Below are positions 23,901 through 36,034 of a stretch of DNA of 64,000 bases, piece by piece. The position numbers and the translations under genes are program-made. The notes beneath the pieces are model-generated. The model was not told the origin of the DNA and made no database searches. It worked only from the letters and a program-made list of their open reading frames with translations. The stretch's first letter is position 1. The number at the start of each line of letters is the position of its first letter. Source of the DNA: Parachaetomium inaequale (taxonomy: Eukaryota > Ascomycota > Sordariomycetes > Sordariales > Chaetomiaceae); the NCBI GenBank assembly GCA_033296685.1, contig MU854358.1, forward strand, positions 1 to 64,000, read 5' to 3'.

Positions 23901-24537
23901 TTCTTCAACCCCCCCACTCGTCGAGTCTCACCATCGCAGCCTTACAAGGCGAGGAGACAGACATTCTAGGGTCCGAGAAAGCTTCACCGCCGGGAGAACA
24001 CCACCTCGAGGGCGGTTTCCAGAACCGCGGGCTCACTTCCTCGCCGTAAGCGCGCATCTGACAGGATTTCAGGTCCATTCAGGTACCAGGTCCAGCGCGA
24101 GCGACAGCCCGCTGTGCCCCTCCCGCCGACGCCGGATTGCCGGTTCCTTTGCTCTCCAATTAGGTCACGCGTGGAGGGTGAGCGAAAGACGCCGCGGTTG
24201 GTTGTCATCAACACCTCACAGCGCTTCCTTACCAACTGCCAGCTCTCACGGCGTAACGGGCTTCTTCTGTGCCGCGAGGCACGAGATGGATTCCCCGCCC
24301 CCGCCCGCTGGTTGCGCCAACGGCGAGCGATGACACAGATCATCCGTTCTCGAGAAAAGGCAGAGGCAGGTTTTATTTAGCAATTACGGATCTGTACCGC
24401 ACCACCCTCAGCTTCCATCAGTAGGGTAGTAATCCGTCGTGATGGTGAGCCGCAGCTGCAGGAACCATCACCAACAGGCCACCACCAGTGTTGCTCAACC
24501 GGCTGGGCAGATACCAGGGACACTGGTTGGTTTGGGG

Positions 24538-24626
24538 AATATCCAAGATTGAGTATGCAGGTGTCAAGACGCATTCTCAATCTTGGATATTATCAAGTCC
24601 ACTGTGCATCCTCGATCTTGGATATT
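24538..24626. repeat. inverted repeat plus direct third copy
   Basis: AATATCCAAGATTGAG (24538-24553) is perfectly complementary to CTCAATCTTGGATATT (24576-24591), with a 22-nt loop. A third near-identical copy, CTCGATCTTGGATATT, lies at 24611-24626. The outer arms extend partly through GTATGC/GCAT. Confidence 0.85.
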
Positions 24627-24867
24627 CTCCAACCCACACAGGTGCAGTAACACCAACCAACTCCTCACCATCCGTAGTCTCGATCTCGAGCCTTGCCCGA
24701 ATCAACAACCAGACACTACACAGTCGGTAGGAAGGTATTAAGGAAGCCAGGCACCCTCCTCCATCGGGCTGGCTCCAACAGCCGGTCTGTGCCCGACCGT
24801 GCCTGTGCGTACCCAGACACATGGAACACGAGACAGACGGCACAGACGGCACCCACCCCCAACGTTC

Positions 24868-24902
24868 AGCCTCACCGTCACCGTCACCGTCACCGTCACC
24901 TG
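24868..24902. repeat. CACCGT hexamer tandem array
   Basis: Four to five CACCGT units in a row are followed by CACCTGTAACCT and a repeated TGTAACCT. Confidence 0.75.
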
Positions 24903-27900
24903 TAACCTAGCTTGTGACCTGTAACCTGCCAACTAACAGTCTCCGTCCTTGAGCTGCGAGCCCCGAGTCATGAGCAGCTCAGCTAGCCACCTCTAGCTAG
25001 CTTCGCCCTTCGGTTTTACTCTGTACATGACCATACCTACTGTACCTTACACAGTCATACCTATCCCCGGCAGGGGATGTTGCTGGGCCTTTTCTGGCAG
25101 TTTGTTTCGTTTCGTTTCAACCAGACTAGACCAGACCCAGCTCGGCTCGGCTCGACTGTTTATTATCACCCATTCATTCTACGAAGTAACTTACTTGTGT
25201 TATCTGCAAGGGGTCGCCGGCACGGTTTGGCCGGGCTGAGGCGAGGTGCCCTGGTGGTTGCCCGCGCTGGCGGCACGAGGCGAGCGAGGGACAAGATGAA
25301 TGGTGGATTGGGCTGGTGAGTAGGTAGGTAGGTAGGTATTCTATTCGTAGTAGCTGGGGGAGGCGAGACGGGAGGGGAGTGGCTGGTTTTGGTCCTTGGA
25401 AGTTGGAATGCCTCCTCCCACTTTTTTTGCGTTCTCATTCCTTTGTTATCTTGGTCGACGGCGTGTCGAATCTCTGATCCTCATCAGGGTTCTGTGCGCG
25501 GCTTCTGTGCAAAGGAGGGGACGTCGAGAGCTTTGTTGTCTCCTTGGTGCCAAGTGCGATAGGTAACCTGGCCCGTCGCTTTATTCAACATTGATCATGG
25601 CAGCCATGGCATAGGGGTGCTGATCAGATCAGAGAAGAGCAAGGGTCAATGGCCCAGTGACCTGGCCCGGCGCCTAGGGCGGCTGGCTTCCGGGGTCGGC
25701 TGGCCGGTTGCCGGGCCTGGCAGCGGCAACGGCGGCTAGGTCTAGCTTCTCCCGGCCTCTTTCTATCTTTATCAGCCCCGGAACCCCCAGGTTTGCTTTT
25801 TCAAGGCATCACTGCTGTCGATCTCATTGGAACAACACAACTCTGCAAGGTGGCTGTTCGTCTCAGTTGCCTTCTTTCTTTGACCCCCCACCGGCCCCTC
25901 AAGGTTCAACACCACCGATTCGCGGGCCGGAAGCGAGCGTGTATGCAGCTCTGCTGCTGTCCCCCCATGGCCTTTGCAGATTCTTGATCTGCCGGCCAGG
26001 CGGAAATCCGCTCCTACGAGAGTTTCAGATCGGCCGAAAGTCATCGGGCAGGCTTCGGGCGCTAGCTACTGTGACGAGCGGCAGATGCATGTCAGGCCGG
26101 CTACGTCTCTCCCGCATCCACTTTCCCAGAACGTGATAGGAGGTCAGGAAGTTAGGTTTTGTTCGTCCAGCCGGAGGACCCTGTCCGACTCGAAGCCAAC
26201 CACAGCAGGCCGATCCGCCCCGGCCATCGGCAGAGATCAGGCCGGCAGGATCTAAGTCTATGCAGCGGCCTGCCGGTTCCGTGAGGCGCAGGTTCGCCCA
26301 TTTGGGCCGCTCCACGTGTCTCCCGGTCACGTCCCACTCCGATCTCGATGCCGCGAGCGCCCGAGACGATGTCCCGGTCTCCTGTTGCTTACCGCTACTT
26401 ACTTCCCCACGGCCGGCAGGGATCCGTCCCGACACCAGCATCGACCACGATCGACGAAAACCTGGAGGAGAAAATCCCGTCCCATGTGTAACAGGCCGAA
26501 GTTCTCGGCAGGTGACCGGCTGCAAAAAGCATCCGGTTCGTTGGTCCGGCGAATGACATCCCCGAGACAGACGAGAAGGCAGACAGAAAACCCGACGCAG
26601 TGTCGAGCTCTTTCCCTACATAGGCAACCCGAAAATGCCAGGAGCGTGGGATGTCTGGTTCAGCAAGCCGTCCTGCGCCAAGCCGAGACCATCATGATCG
26701 AGATATCCGGTGTGAGATTCGGTGCTCCCTGCAGCCAGGATAAGACACTGCAAATAATCGGTAGTGAAGATCGAGACATCGTATGCCATCGCCCGCGCTG
26801 AACCCTTGCACTGCAGGCGGGACTGGGTTCTTCACAGCGCAGTGGTAGGACAGCAGATGTCTGGTCTGTCATTCTCCTGCGACCGGTTTTCGTCAGCGTC
26901 CACGGCAGATATCAGGTCCGCTTCTCGTTCGCCCGCCCGCGCTCCCCCTTTCGGCTTTCCGATCGAGTAGGCTGGTGGCTGTGAGACAGAGGCAGCCGTA
27001 TGGAGTGGCCAAGCCGGCGGGACTTTGCGGCTTCTGACGGGGCCGGGCGGGCAGTTAAAAGGGTCATCATTGTTGGACACCGGGTTCTGAGCCAACGACG
27101 AGAACCCTCTCGGCTCCGGCGGGGAGGATGTAGATCTGGCAGGGTGGTAAGCCGATAACCCCTAGCCAGCTGCGAGCGCATAAGGACTATGCATGCAGGT
27201 TCGCCGGCGCTTCATGATAGCATGGAGAGCCTTGGATGATGGCAGAGCAACGGCACCCACAGTTGGGTCGCCGTGTCGACTTGTCTGCGCCCAACCTTTC
27301 TTCCTACCGCCCCGTCGTCTAACCAACGCCCGCTGCGGCCCGTCTCTTTGCTCGCGGCCGGTTGGTAACCGCGTGTTTGCCCTCTCCATGTACAACGCTG
27401 TGACGGACACAGTGCGTTGACGGATATCATCTCGCACGCATGCACTGACACGGACGGATCGGACTTGTCCAATGCCAGATACGGCCCGCAGCCGATCCGG
27501 CAGGGTGCCTCGGATTCGGGCACATCTCCGGCGACGGGCTAACGGTGGATCAGCAGTATTCACTGAGTGTGTGAGGATGAGACTTCTCATGCCAACGCGC
27601 GCGCGCTCTCCCACTCGGATCCGCAAGGCATGCAGCGCCTACCGCGAGACGCATGTGATGGGCGCACAGAGGGGCCCAAAAGCAAAGCAAAAGAAAAGAA
27701 TGGAGCGGCTCGGCAACGGCTCGGTGACGAGACCGGAGGAGGGCACTCCTCTCCGCTTGTTGAACAGCCAGTGTCTCGTTGTCGTGGACGGGCGGCCTGC
27801 AACTCTGCGAGGGCATGCCTGCGGCCGGATCATGGGCGCAAGGGCCAGCGCATGCAACCTCGTCGACAGGCCGCTGCGCTGCGCGCCAGGTCGTTGGTGC

Positions 27901-28658
27901 CGGGAACGGTGATCGTGCTGGCAAGATGCAAGATGCAGTGACCGATTCGCGTGAGGGGGAGAGATGTGGGATGTGGGCGAGGGTGACGGGAAGGAGCCAG
28001 GGTCCTGAAAATGAAATCGAACGAACCCCACGGAAAGCCCCGCGCTCAGATCTTGCCCTGCGCAACCACACAGCCCACGCAGCCAACCGCAAGGCGGTCG
28101 CCGACCAGCTCAAACCATCCATCCATGGATGGCTCCTGCCGCCGTCAGCACCCCAGACTAAAATTAATGTGTGGGCGGCCTAGCTCCGGCGCCTGACATC
28201 GCTGACCGGTCATGGAAGGCGATCTGCACAAGCAGGGCACCTCCACCCATCATCGGCTTGTCCCGAGTACCCTCCGCCGCGTGCACCGCGCGGCCCGAGG
28301 ACAAGTACCGGTACTTTCTGCAGAAACATGACGATGGCCCGGCGGGAGCAATGTCCAGGGGATGGATTTCCTGGACCAACGTGTTTTTGGCACTGACAAC
28401 GGAGTAATAAATACGGCCGCTTGACTCCCGTCTCTCATCCACTGTCCTTCGACTGTTCAAATACACATGCCTCCCTCCCCGTGCCACGCCAGCTTGCTCT
28501 AGTTTTCCCAAGCCAACCCTCTCCAGCTCTTTCAATTCTGACCGGAGCATCCCCTCCTCCCTTGACCAACTCTTCATCTCCTTGACCCCAACACAGCATC
28601 TTGCCTCAGTAATCCCGGTGTACTTTGCCACACTCGGCTCAGGGGGCAAGAAACGTCG

Positions 28659-28666
28659 TATATAAA
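28659..28666 (+). promoter_or_regulatory. TATA box of the FKBP12 gene
   Basis: TATATAAA lies 88 bp upstream of the FKBP12 ATG at 28754. An in-frame ATG at 28625 is upstream of this box, which argues against a 43-residue N-terminal extension. Confidence 0.6.
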
Positions 28667-28753
28667 TTCGACCTCGAGGCAACCGAGCTGTCTTGGCGAG
28701 AAACTCACCCCCGACAACATCTCGGCCACCGTTCCCGGGTATACAGGCTCAAA

Positions 28754-29409
28754 ATGGGCGTGACACGAACAATCCACATCGCGGGTACCGGCCCGCAGCC
28801 CATCAGGGGTCAGAAAGTCACCATTGCGTACACGGGCTGGCTGAAGGACACGAGCCAACCAAGCAACAAGGGGCAAGAGTGAGGGGCCGTCTCATGTCAG
28901 GTTAGTTGGAGTTATCTGCTGACGAGACTCCTAGATTCGACTCGTCCCTTGGGCAGGCCGACTTTGTGACCGAGATTGGCATCGGGAGACTTATCAGAGG
29001 TAAGGAAGCATTCTCGCCAGCACCAACAGTGCGGCAACGGGAAATGGTTAACGTGGTGTTCTCTCAGGCTGGGACGAGGCAGTCTTGGACATGAGGGTTG
29101 GCGAGCAGGCGACTCTGGATATCACCAGGTGAGTTTGCTGCCCCTCTGGAGAAGGGGTACCGCAGGGAAGGGATTTGGACTGATCCTGTTCTTCGACAGC
29201 GACTATGGCTACGGAGAGAAGTGAGCATAACCACATACGGTCCTGGCACAGTCTGTGGTCCTTGATGCTGACCGCATTCCAGGGGCTTCCGTGGCCATAT
29301 TCCGCCGAATGCCGACCTGATTTTGTAAGTGTCCCCTGGCAGTCAGTCCGCCCTAAACACTGGTCTGACAGACTGCGATAGTGACGTACATCTCAAGGCT
29401 GTTCAATGA
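28754..29409 (+). CDS. fpr1: FKBP12-type peptidyl-prolyl cis-trans isomerase
   Basis: FKBP12 is a cytosolic prolyl isomerase and the receptor for FK506 and rapamycin. No long ORF shows it because it is split into six exons: 28754-28878, 28935-28999, 29068-29128, 29200-29220, 29283-29324 and 29382-29409. The five introns (56-71 nt) all have GT..AG ends. The spliced protein is 113 aa, close to the usual 108-120. It reads MGVTRTIHIAGTG, KVTIAYTGWL, KGQEFDSSLGQADFVTEIG, GRLIRGWDEAVLDMRVGEQA, TLDITSDYGYGEKGFRGHIP, PNADLIFDVHLKAVQ. The pocket residues expected of the family are present: Tyr of AYTG, Phe-Asp of EFDSS, Ile and Trp of LIRGWDE, Tyr of DYGYG, His of RGHIPP and Phe of LIFDV. A secreted FKBP13 is excluded because there is no signal peptide. 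Confidence 0.93.
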
Positions 29410-30492
29410 CCCCTGCCCGCTCTCAATCGGAGGTTATCAAAATGGTGGTCTGTTCTGCTTTTGTTTTGTATTTTTGACGGGGAGGGCTGCACATATGGTT
29501 GGGCGTTATGGGGCAAGTCTATCGAGCTCTTCTTCCCTTTCTTTCTTGTTTCTTCAGAATTAGAGAGCGCTCAGTACACGGGCGAGCATCGTTTATCCCC
29601 CCTAGAGTCGAACAGGTTTCAAGATATCCTTGGAATATGACTGTTCTGCCAAAGTAAACCCAGCTTTTCCCTAGATTTCTTCGAAACATATGTGCAAATC
29701 AGAAGAACAGCCATCCAAGCCGTGGTCAAGTACATGATTCTCAAGCCATTCTTAACCCTAGGATGTGACTTTATATAGACCCTATATATTCTCGCGTTTT
29801 GGATGTGAGATATCCAATATCATGAGAAGTGCAGCACGCAGGGCGCAAATCTAGAAGGACGAAGAGGAGAACAAGAAAAATAATGCGGAAGGAGATGTAG
29901 AAAATAAGAAATATAAAGATAAGTAAAACAAAATCAATATCAGATAAAAAGAACTGGAAAGGAACAAGAAGACGAAGGAGGGATGGAAGGGAGAGGAAAG
30001 GAGAAAAATAGTTTTGATATAAGTGCTGCTTTCGGTTAAACACAGTTAGTATAGCAGCCGGGCTGTTACCCCACTCTGCGTCACCTCCCGCTCGACCAAC
30101 AGCGGCGGGGCTGAGGTGCCTTGCACTTGACATCCAACATCCTTCTCGCGCCTTCCACTCCAACCTCGATTACCAAGAACCTGAGCCTCTTACTTTACTT
30201 TTCCACTCCTGCCATACCAACCACCGAATCTCGCCAAACTGGGGAAGCGCAAGGTGTCCGACGGGGATTTGGCCATTTCCCTCAAACGAACCATGACTGT
30301 GAGTGACAAGCTGCACTTCCCGGCCCAGCACCCTCGACTGTCGAACCCTTCGAGTTTCCTTGCGTCACGGTATACAGTGCATACCTAGGTGGAGGCCTCA
30401 GCTTTGCATTTGCCATCTGCCGGCAACTTTGGTGTTACACTTCCCGCAGCGACATTTGACAAACAATACCCTCGACGACAAACGCTCTAATC
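29410..30492. other. intergenic/5' region upstream of UBA1
   Basis: A purine-rich AT-rich tract covers 29850-30010. An ATG at 30294 followed by GTGAGT at 30300 may be an upstream ORF or part of a 5' UTR intron of UBA1. No separate gene is seen. Confidence 0.5.
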
Positions 30493-33400
30493 ATGGCTCC
30501 GCAGGACAAGAAGCAGCCCGGCGAGGTCGACCTCGTCACCCGGATGCAGGTGGACGAGTCGGTCGTGGGGACCACCGAAATCGACGAGTCCCTCTACAGC
30601 CGCCAGCTCTATGTGCTCGGCCACGAGGCCATGAAGCGCATGAGCGCTTCGAACGTGCTCATCGTCGGCCTGAAGGGCCTCGGCGTCGAGATCGCCAAGA
30701 ACATCGCCCTTGCCGGCGTCAAGAGCCTCACCCTCCACGATCCGGCGCCGGCCGCCATCGCCGATCTCTCTTCTCAGTTCTTCCTCCGTCCGGAGGATGT
30801 TGGCAAACCCCGCGACCAGGCCACTGCGCCCCGGGTCGCCGAGCTCAACGCGTACACGCCTGTGCGCATCCACGAGTCTGCGAGGTGTGTGACAGTTGAT
30901 CCGGCCTGCGCCGCGTTGGGTCCAGCATGAGCTAACAGACGTCCTGCGCAGCCTCGGCGAGAATCTTGCACAGTTCGACCAATACCAAGTTGTCGTGCTC
31001 ACAAACACACCCCTCCACATCCAAAAGACGGTCGGCGATTACTGCCACGAGAAGGGCATCTACTTCATTGTAGCCGACACGTTTGGCCTCTTCGGCTCGG
31101 TGTTCTGCGACTTTGGCAAGAACTTCACCGTCATCGACGCGACCGGCGAGAACCCCCTGAACGGCATCGTTGCTGGCATCGATGAGACGGGCCTGGTCTC
31201 TGCCCTCGACGAAACCCGGCACGGCCTCGAGGATGGCGACTACGTCACATTCACCGAGGTCGAGGGCATGGAGGCTCTGAACGGTTGCGAACCGCGCAAG
31301 GTGGCGGTCAAGGGGCCCTATACCTTTTCGATCGGCGATGTATCTGGTCTGGGCCACTACAAGCGGGGAGGGCTGTACCAGCAGGTCAAGATGCCCAAGT
31401 TTATCGACTTCAAGGGCATCAGCGCTGCTATGAAGGACCCCGAATTCGTCATCTCCGACTTTGCCAAGTTCGACCGGCCCCAACAACTCCACGTCGGTAT
31501 CCAAGCGCTACACGCTTTCGCCCAGACTCACGGCCGTCTTCCTAGGCCGATGAACGAGGAGGATGCGCTCGCCATCATCAACTCTGCCAAGCAAATTGCG
31601 CAGGCTGAAGGCATCGAGGTGGAGTTCGACGAGAAGCTGCTGAAGGAGCTCAGCTACCAGGCAGTGGGCGATCTCAACCCGATGGCGGCATTCTTCGGTG
31701 GTCTCACTGCTCAGGAGGTGCTCAAGGCTGTGTCGGGCAAGTTCCACCCGGTGAAGCAGTTCATGTACTTTGACGCTCTCGAGTCGCTCCCGACAGGATC
31801 CACCCGTTCGGAGGAGTTGTGCAAGCCCACCGGCTCCCGCTACGACGGCCAGATCGCGGTTTTCGGCCGCGAGTTCCAGGAGAAGATCGCAAATATGAGA
31901 CAGTTCCTGGTTGGCGCCGGAGCAATTGGCTGCGAGATGCTCAAGAACTGGGCAATGGTCGGCCTCGGGACTGGCCCCAAGGGCCAGATCACCGTGACCG
32001 ACATGGACTCGATCGAGAAGAGCAACTTGAATAGACAGTTCCTGTTCCGGCCCAAGGACGTGGGCCATATGAAGAGCGAGTGCGCAGCGGGGGCGGCGCA
32101 GGCCATGAACCCCGATCTCGCGGGCCACATCGTCACCCTCAAGGACCGTGTCAGCCCTGATACGGAGCACATCTTCAACGAGGACTTTTGGAACGGCCTG
32201 GATGGCGTCACCAACGCTCTGGACAACGTCGAGGCCAGGACATATGTCGACAGGCGATGCGTCTTCTTCCACAAGCCTCTCCTCGAGAGCGGTACTCTGG
32301 GGACCAAGGGCAACACGCAAGTGGTGCTCCCGATGCTCACCGAGTCCTACTCGTCGTCTCAGGACCCGCCGGAGCAGTCGTTCCCCATGTGCACACTCCG
32401 TAGTTTCCCCAACAGGATCGAGCACACGATCGCGTGGTCGCGCGAGCTGTTTGAGAGCTCGTTCGTGAAGCCGGCCGAGACGGTGAACCTCTACCTTACG
32501 CAGCCCAACTACCTGGCGACGACGCTGAAGCAGGGCGGCAACGAGAAGGCGACTCTGGAAATGCTGGTCGACTTTTTGAAGAACGAGCGCGCCCTCACCT
32601 TTGAGGACTGCGTCCAGTGGGCTCGCATGCTGTTTGAGAAGCAGTACAACAATGCGATCCAGCAGCTCCTTTACAACTTCCCCAAGGACGCCGTGTCGTC
32701 GACCGGAACCCCATTCTGGTCGGGCCCCAAGCGGGCACCAGACCCGCTCAAGTTTGACCCCGAGAACAAGACGCATTTCTCCTTCATTGAGGCGGCGACC
32801 AACCTGCACGCCTTCAACTACAATATCAATGTCAAGGGGAAGACCAGGCAGGACTACATCCAGGCGATGGATGCGATGATTGTCCCAGACTTCTCGCCAG
32901 ACTCCAACGTCAAGATCCAGGCTGACGACAAGGACCCTGTAAGTGATGCGTGTGTTTTCGAGTTTGAGATGAGCGTGGTGGCTAATACCGTTTAGGACCC
33001 GAATGCTGGCGCTGGTGCTTTCGACGACGAGACCGAGCTGCAGAACCTTGTCAATGATTTGCCGGATCCCAAGACGCTGGCCGGGTTCAAGCTGACGCCG
33101 GTGGAGTTTGAGAAGGACGATGACACAAACTACCACATCGACTTCATCACGGCGGCCAGCAACCTGCGCGCCGAGAACTACAAGATTGAGCAGGCGGACC
33201 GGCACAAGACCAAGTTCATCGCCGGCAAGATCATCCCGGCGATCGCGACGACTACGGCGCTGGTCACGGGCCTGGTGGTGCAGGAGCTGTACAAGATCAT
33301 CGACGGCAAGACGGACATTGAGCAGTACAAGAACGGCTTCATCAACCTGGCGCTGCCCTTCTTTGGGTTCAGCGAGCCGATCGCCAGCCCCAAGGTCGAG

Positions 33401-33730
33401 TACAAGGGCCCCAACGGCAAGGTGACGCTGGACAAGATCTGGGACCGGTTCGAGATTGGCAACGTCACGCTCCAGGAGCTGATTGACGACTTTGAGAAGC
33501 GGGGCCTCACGATCGCCATGCTGAGCTCCGGCGTCAGCCTGCTGTTTGCCGCCTTCTTCCCGGCGGCCAAGCAGAAGGACAAGTTTGGCATGAAGCTGAG
33601 CGAGCTGGTCGAGTCGGTCACCAAGAAGCCGATCCCGTCGCACCAGACGGAGCTCATCTTTGAGGTGGTCACGGAGGATGCTGACGGGGAGGACGTCGAG
33701 GTGCCGTACATCAAGGCCAAGATACGGTAG
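30493..33730 (+). CDS. uba1: ubiquitin-activating enzyme E1
   Basis: Uba1 activates ubiquitin with ATP, forms a thioester on its catalytic cysteine and passes ubiquitin to E2 enzymes. Exons 30493-30884, 30952-32938 and 32996-33730 encode 1,037 aa, normal for fungi. Intron 1 (67 nt, GTGTGT..GCAG) splits a Ser codon; intron 2 (57 nt, GTAAGT..TTAG) lies between codons. The inactive adenylation half starts with SLYSRQLYVLGHEAMKRMS. The active half has the ATP-binding GAGAIGCEMLKNWAMVGLG near residue 450 and DMDSIEKSNLNRQFLFR. Catalytic Cys is about residue 611 in QSFPMCTLRSFPNRIEHTIA. A ubiquitin-fold domain ends the protein (EVPYIKAKIR). It lies in tandem with FKBP12, but nothing suggests co-regulation. 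Uba1 is distinguished from SUMO and NEDD8 E1s by being a single long chain with both halves. Confidence 0.96.
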
Positions 33731-34398
33731 AGGTTAGATGGGGGGGTGGATAGGGGCTGTAGATTGCGATGGTGCGGGACATGCACGGTTATGCACAGCT
33801 AGCTATTAGGCACTGATAGGAATAGACCTTGTGTTTGTGATACTTGGCTGTTCCGTGGCTTCACTGACTGAGTGGGGGTAGCGTCTTGACTGATGGCTGG
33901 TCGACTTGAGCTTCATCAAACGATCATGGCCGCCCTCGCATGCCCTATCTAGCCTGCTCGGCATATTGGATTGTGCAATATTTGGAGGTTCCATGTCAGA
34001 CCCATTGCGGTTCCATCTCGAGGCCCCGTGTTAGCAGACCCTTACTCATCACCATGCACCAAAGTGTGGAGTGCTTGGGCGTCTGGGCCCTGAGGTTACG
34101 TCACTATTTGTCAGTTTCTCGGATCGCTGTGAACGAGGCCACAATAGAATTAGCGCGATGGATGAAGGCAGAGGGGAGCTTACAAAGGTTCGTCTGATGG
34201 TCCGTCGTGAATAATGCAAGTCTAAGCAGTGGTAATGTATGGAAGGACCGCTAGAAACGGATGCAGGGTCTTACCATATACTTATAGATACATTACATAC
34301 ATTCAGGAGCTGCAGACGATTCCACATAACTGCATTGCAGCACACAGACCTATCCGGTTGCCGGATGCTAGGCCACTCCATCAACCCCTCAACTCCTC
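33731..34398. other. intergenic region, uba1/ECM4-like
   Basis: I see nothing beyond 3' and 5' flanks. Confidence 0.6.
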
Positions 34399-36034
34399 AT
34401 GAACTTTAAAAGGGGTGCTCGCCCACTTGTTGAGAGCCTCTCGCCACTTTTTGGGAAACCATCATCGCACTTCATTTCAGGGGTTTCATCACGGGCAGCT
34501 AGATCGCTATCGAGTGCTGCTGCATCTCGGAATTTATTCACGACCAGACACACTGAAGGAGTCAGGCATCTCGCAACCATGGTGAGTTTACCTACCTACC
34601 GGCAACGAGACGTCATCAGTTCATCTGATGAGAGTGTCATTGGAATCATTACTAACGGATTTCCCCGCAGGCCACCAAAGACACCCCCAGCGCCACCACC
34701 CCGGGCAAGATCACCGACTGGGTCGTTCCCAACGACAAGACGGGCGAGTTCAAGCGCCAGCAGAGCTCGTTCCGCAGCTGGATCTCGCGCGAGCCCGGCG
34801 CCGAGTTCCCGCCGGAGAAGGGCAGGTACCACTTGTACGTGAGCTACGCCTGTCCGTGGGTGAGTACATACTCCTTCCTCTTTTCTTAGGAGGGGGTTCA
34901 GGGGTTAACATACGCATAGGCCACCCGCACGCTCATTGCGCGCAAGCTCAAGGGGCTCGAGGACGTCATTTCGTTTTCGGCGGTGCACTGGCACATGGGC
35001 CCGAAGGGTAAGCAACACCGTCGTCCCCAATATCTGTAGATATGTGATGTTAACGCATATCCAGGCTGGCGCTTCCCGACCGCAGAGGACACCGACGCGG
35101 CCGGCGAGAACGTCATCCCCGACCCCGTCCCCGGCCACGAGAGCTTCACCCACCTGCGCGACCTCTACTTCGCGGTGAACCCGTCGTACGAGGGCCGCTT
35201 CACCGTGCCCGTGCTGTACGACACCAAGACGCAGACCATTGTCAACAACGAGAGCAGCGAGATCCTGCGCATGTTTGGGACCGAGGTCGGTTCAGCCGGT
35301 GCCCTCTTTATTTTGAGTCAGACGAGCTAGTCACTGACCATCCGCAGTTCAACGACCTCATCGACGAGCAGTACCGCCAGATCGAGTTCTACCCGGAGGC
35401 TCTCCGCACGCAGATCGACGAGGCGCACGAGTGGCAGTACGACAAGATCAACAACGGCGTGTACAAGTCGGGCTTCGCCACGAAGCAGGACGCCTACGAG
35501 CGCAACGTGCTCGCGCTGTTTGAGGCGCTGGACCGCGTCGAGGCGCACCTGGTCAAGACGGCCGGCGAGGGGCCGTACTGGTTCGGCCAGACCATCACCG
35601 AGGTCGATATCCGGCTGTGAGTTTTCTGTCACCACCCTAAATAAAAAATGAGCGGCGCTGACGATGATACCCCCGGCAGGTTCGTGACCATCATCCGGTT
35701 CGACGTACGTCCCCCCCCACCATTAACCCCCCTCCACCCCCCATACCCCAACTAACCCATGTATGTTTCACAGCCCGTCTACGTCCAGCACTTCAAGTGC
35801 AACCTCCGCGACATCCGCTCCGGCTACCCGGCCGTGCACGACTGGATGCGCCACCTGTACTGGACGCTGCCCGCCTTCCGCGACACGACCAACTTTTTGC
35901 ACATCAAGAACCACTACACGCGCTCCCACACCCAGATCAACCCGCTGTCCATCACCCCCGTCGGGCCCGTGCCGGATATCCTGCCGCTGGGCGAGGAGGT
36001 TGCGGCGGTGGCTGCTGCTGCTGCGAGGAAGTAA
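34399..36034 (+). CDS. ECM4/GTO-type glutathione transferase (glutathionyl-hydroquinone reductase)
   Basis: The enzyme is expected to reduce S-glutathionyl-hydroquinones and act as an omega/xi-like thioltransferase. Exons are 34399-34581, 34671-34859, 34920-35007, 35065-35285, 35348-35616, 35680-35704 (25 nt) and 35774-36034. All introns are GT..AG, 57-89 nt. The long form is 411 aa. Its first 60 residues (MNFKRGARPLVESLSPLFGK, then SSRAARSLSSAAASRN) lack Asp, are rich in Arg and Ser and look like a mitochondrial presequence. A second ATG (34579-34581) is the last codon of exon 1 and would give a 351-aa cytosolic form. The family catalytic motif is SYACPWATRT (Cys122 long form, Cys62 short). 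Other family segments are ISFSAVHWHMGPKGW, EILRMFG, TEVDIRLFVTIIRFDPVYVQ and NHYTRSHTQINPLSI. Function is inferred from the family. Confidence 0.9.

Larger units (their letters stand above)
20987..28753. other. 7.8-kb region without a convincing gene, upstream of MSB2 and FKBP12
   Basis: This is the longest gene-poor stretch in the window. It contains an inverted repeat at 24538-24626, a CACCGT hexamer array at about 24871-24900, a short GTAG run at 25318-25338 and the FKBP12 TATA box. ORFs of 100-335 codons exist on both strands but overlap one another, lack domains and have Arg/Pro/Ser-rich shadow composition. MSB2 probably has a long 5' regulatory region here. Confidence 0.55.

Noticed and set aside
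23393..24049. 218-codon plus-strand ORF
   Set aside because: There is no domain, no intron context and mixed composition. It is likely chance in GC-rich DNA.
24868..24902. CRISPR-like array
   Set aside because: It is a simple hexamer tandem repeat without spacers, in a eukaryotic genome.
28625..28753. 43-residue N-terminal extension of FKBP12 from an upstream in-frame ATG
   Set aside because: The ATG lies upstream of the TATA box, and FKBP12 proteins begin at the position of MGVTRTIH.
30294..30389. Alternative first coding exon of UBA1
   Set aside because: No acceptor joining it in frame to a credible E1 N-terminus was found. It is kept only as a possible upstream ORF or UTR intron.
31508..33643. 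711-codon antisense ORF over UBA1
   Set aside because: It is a shadow of the E1 gene. The sense frame has full domain content and the antisense product has none.
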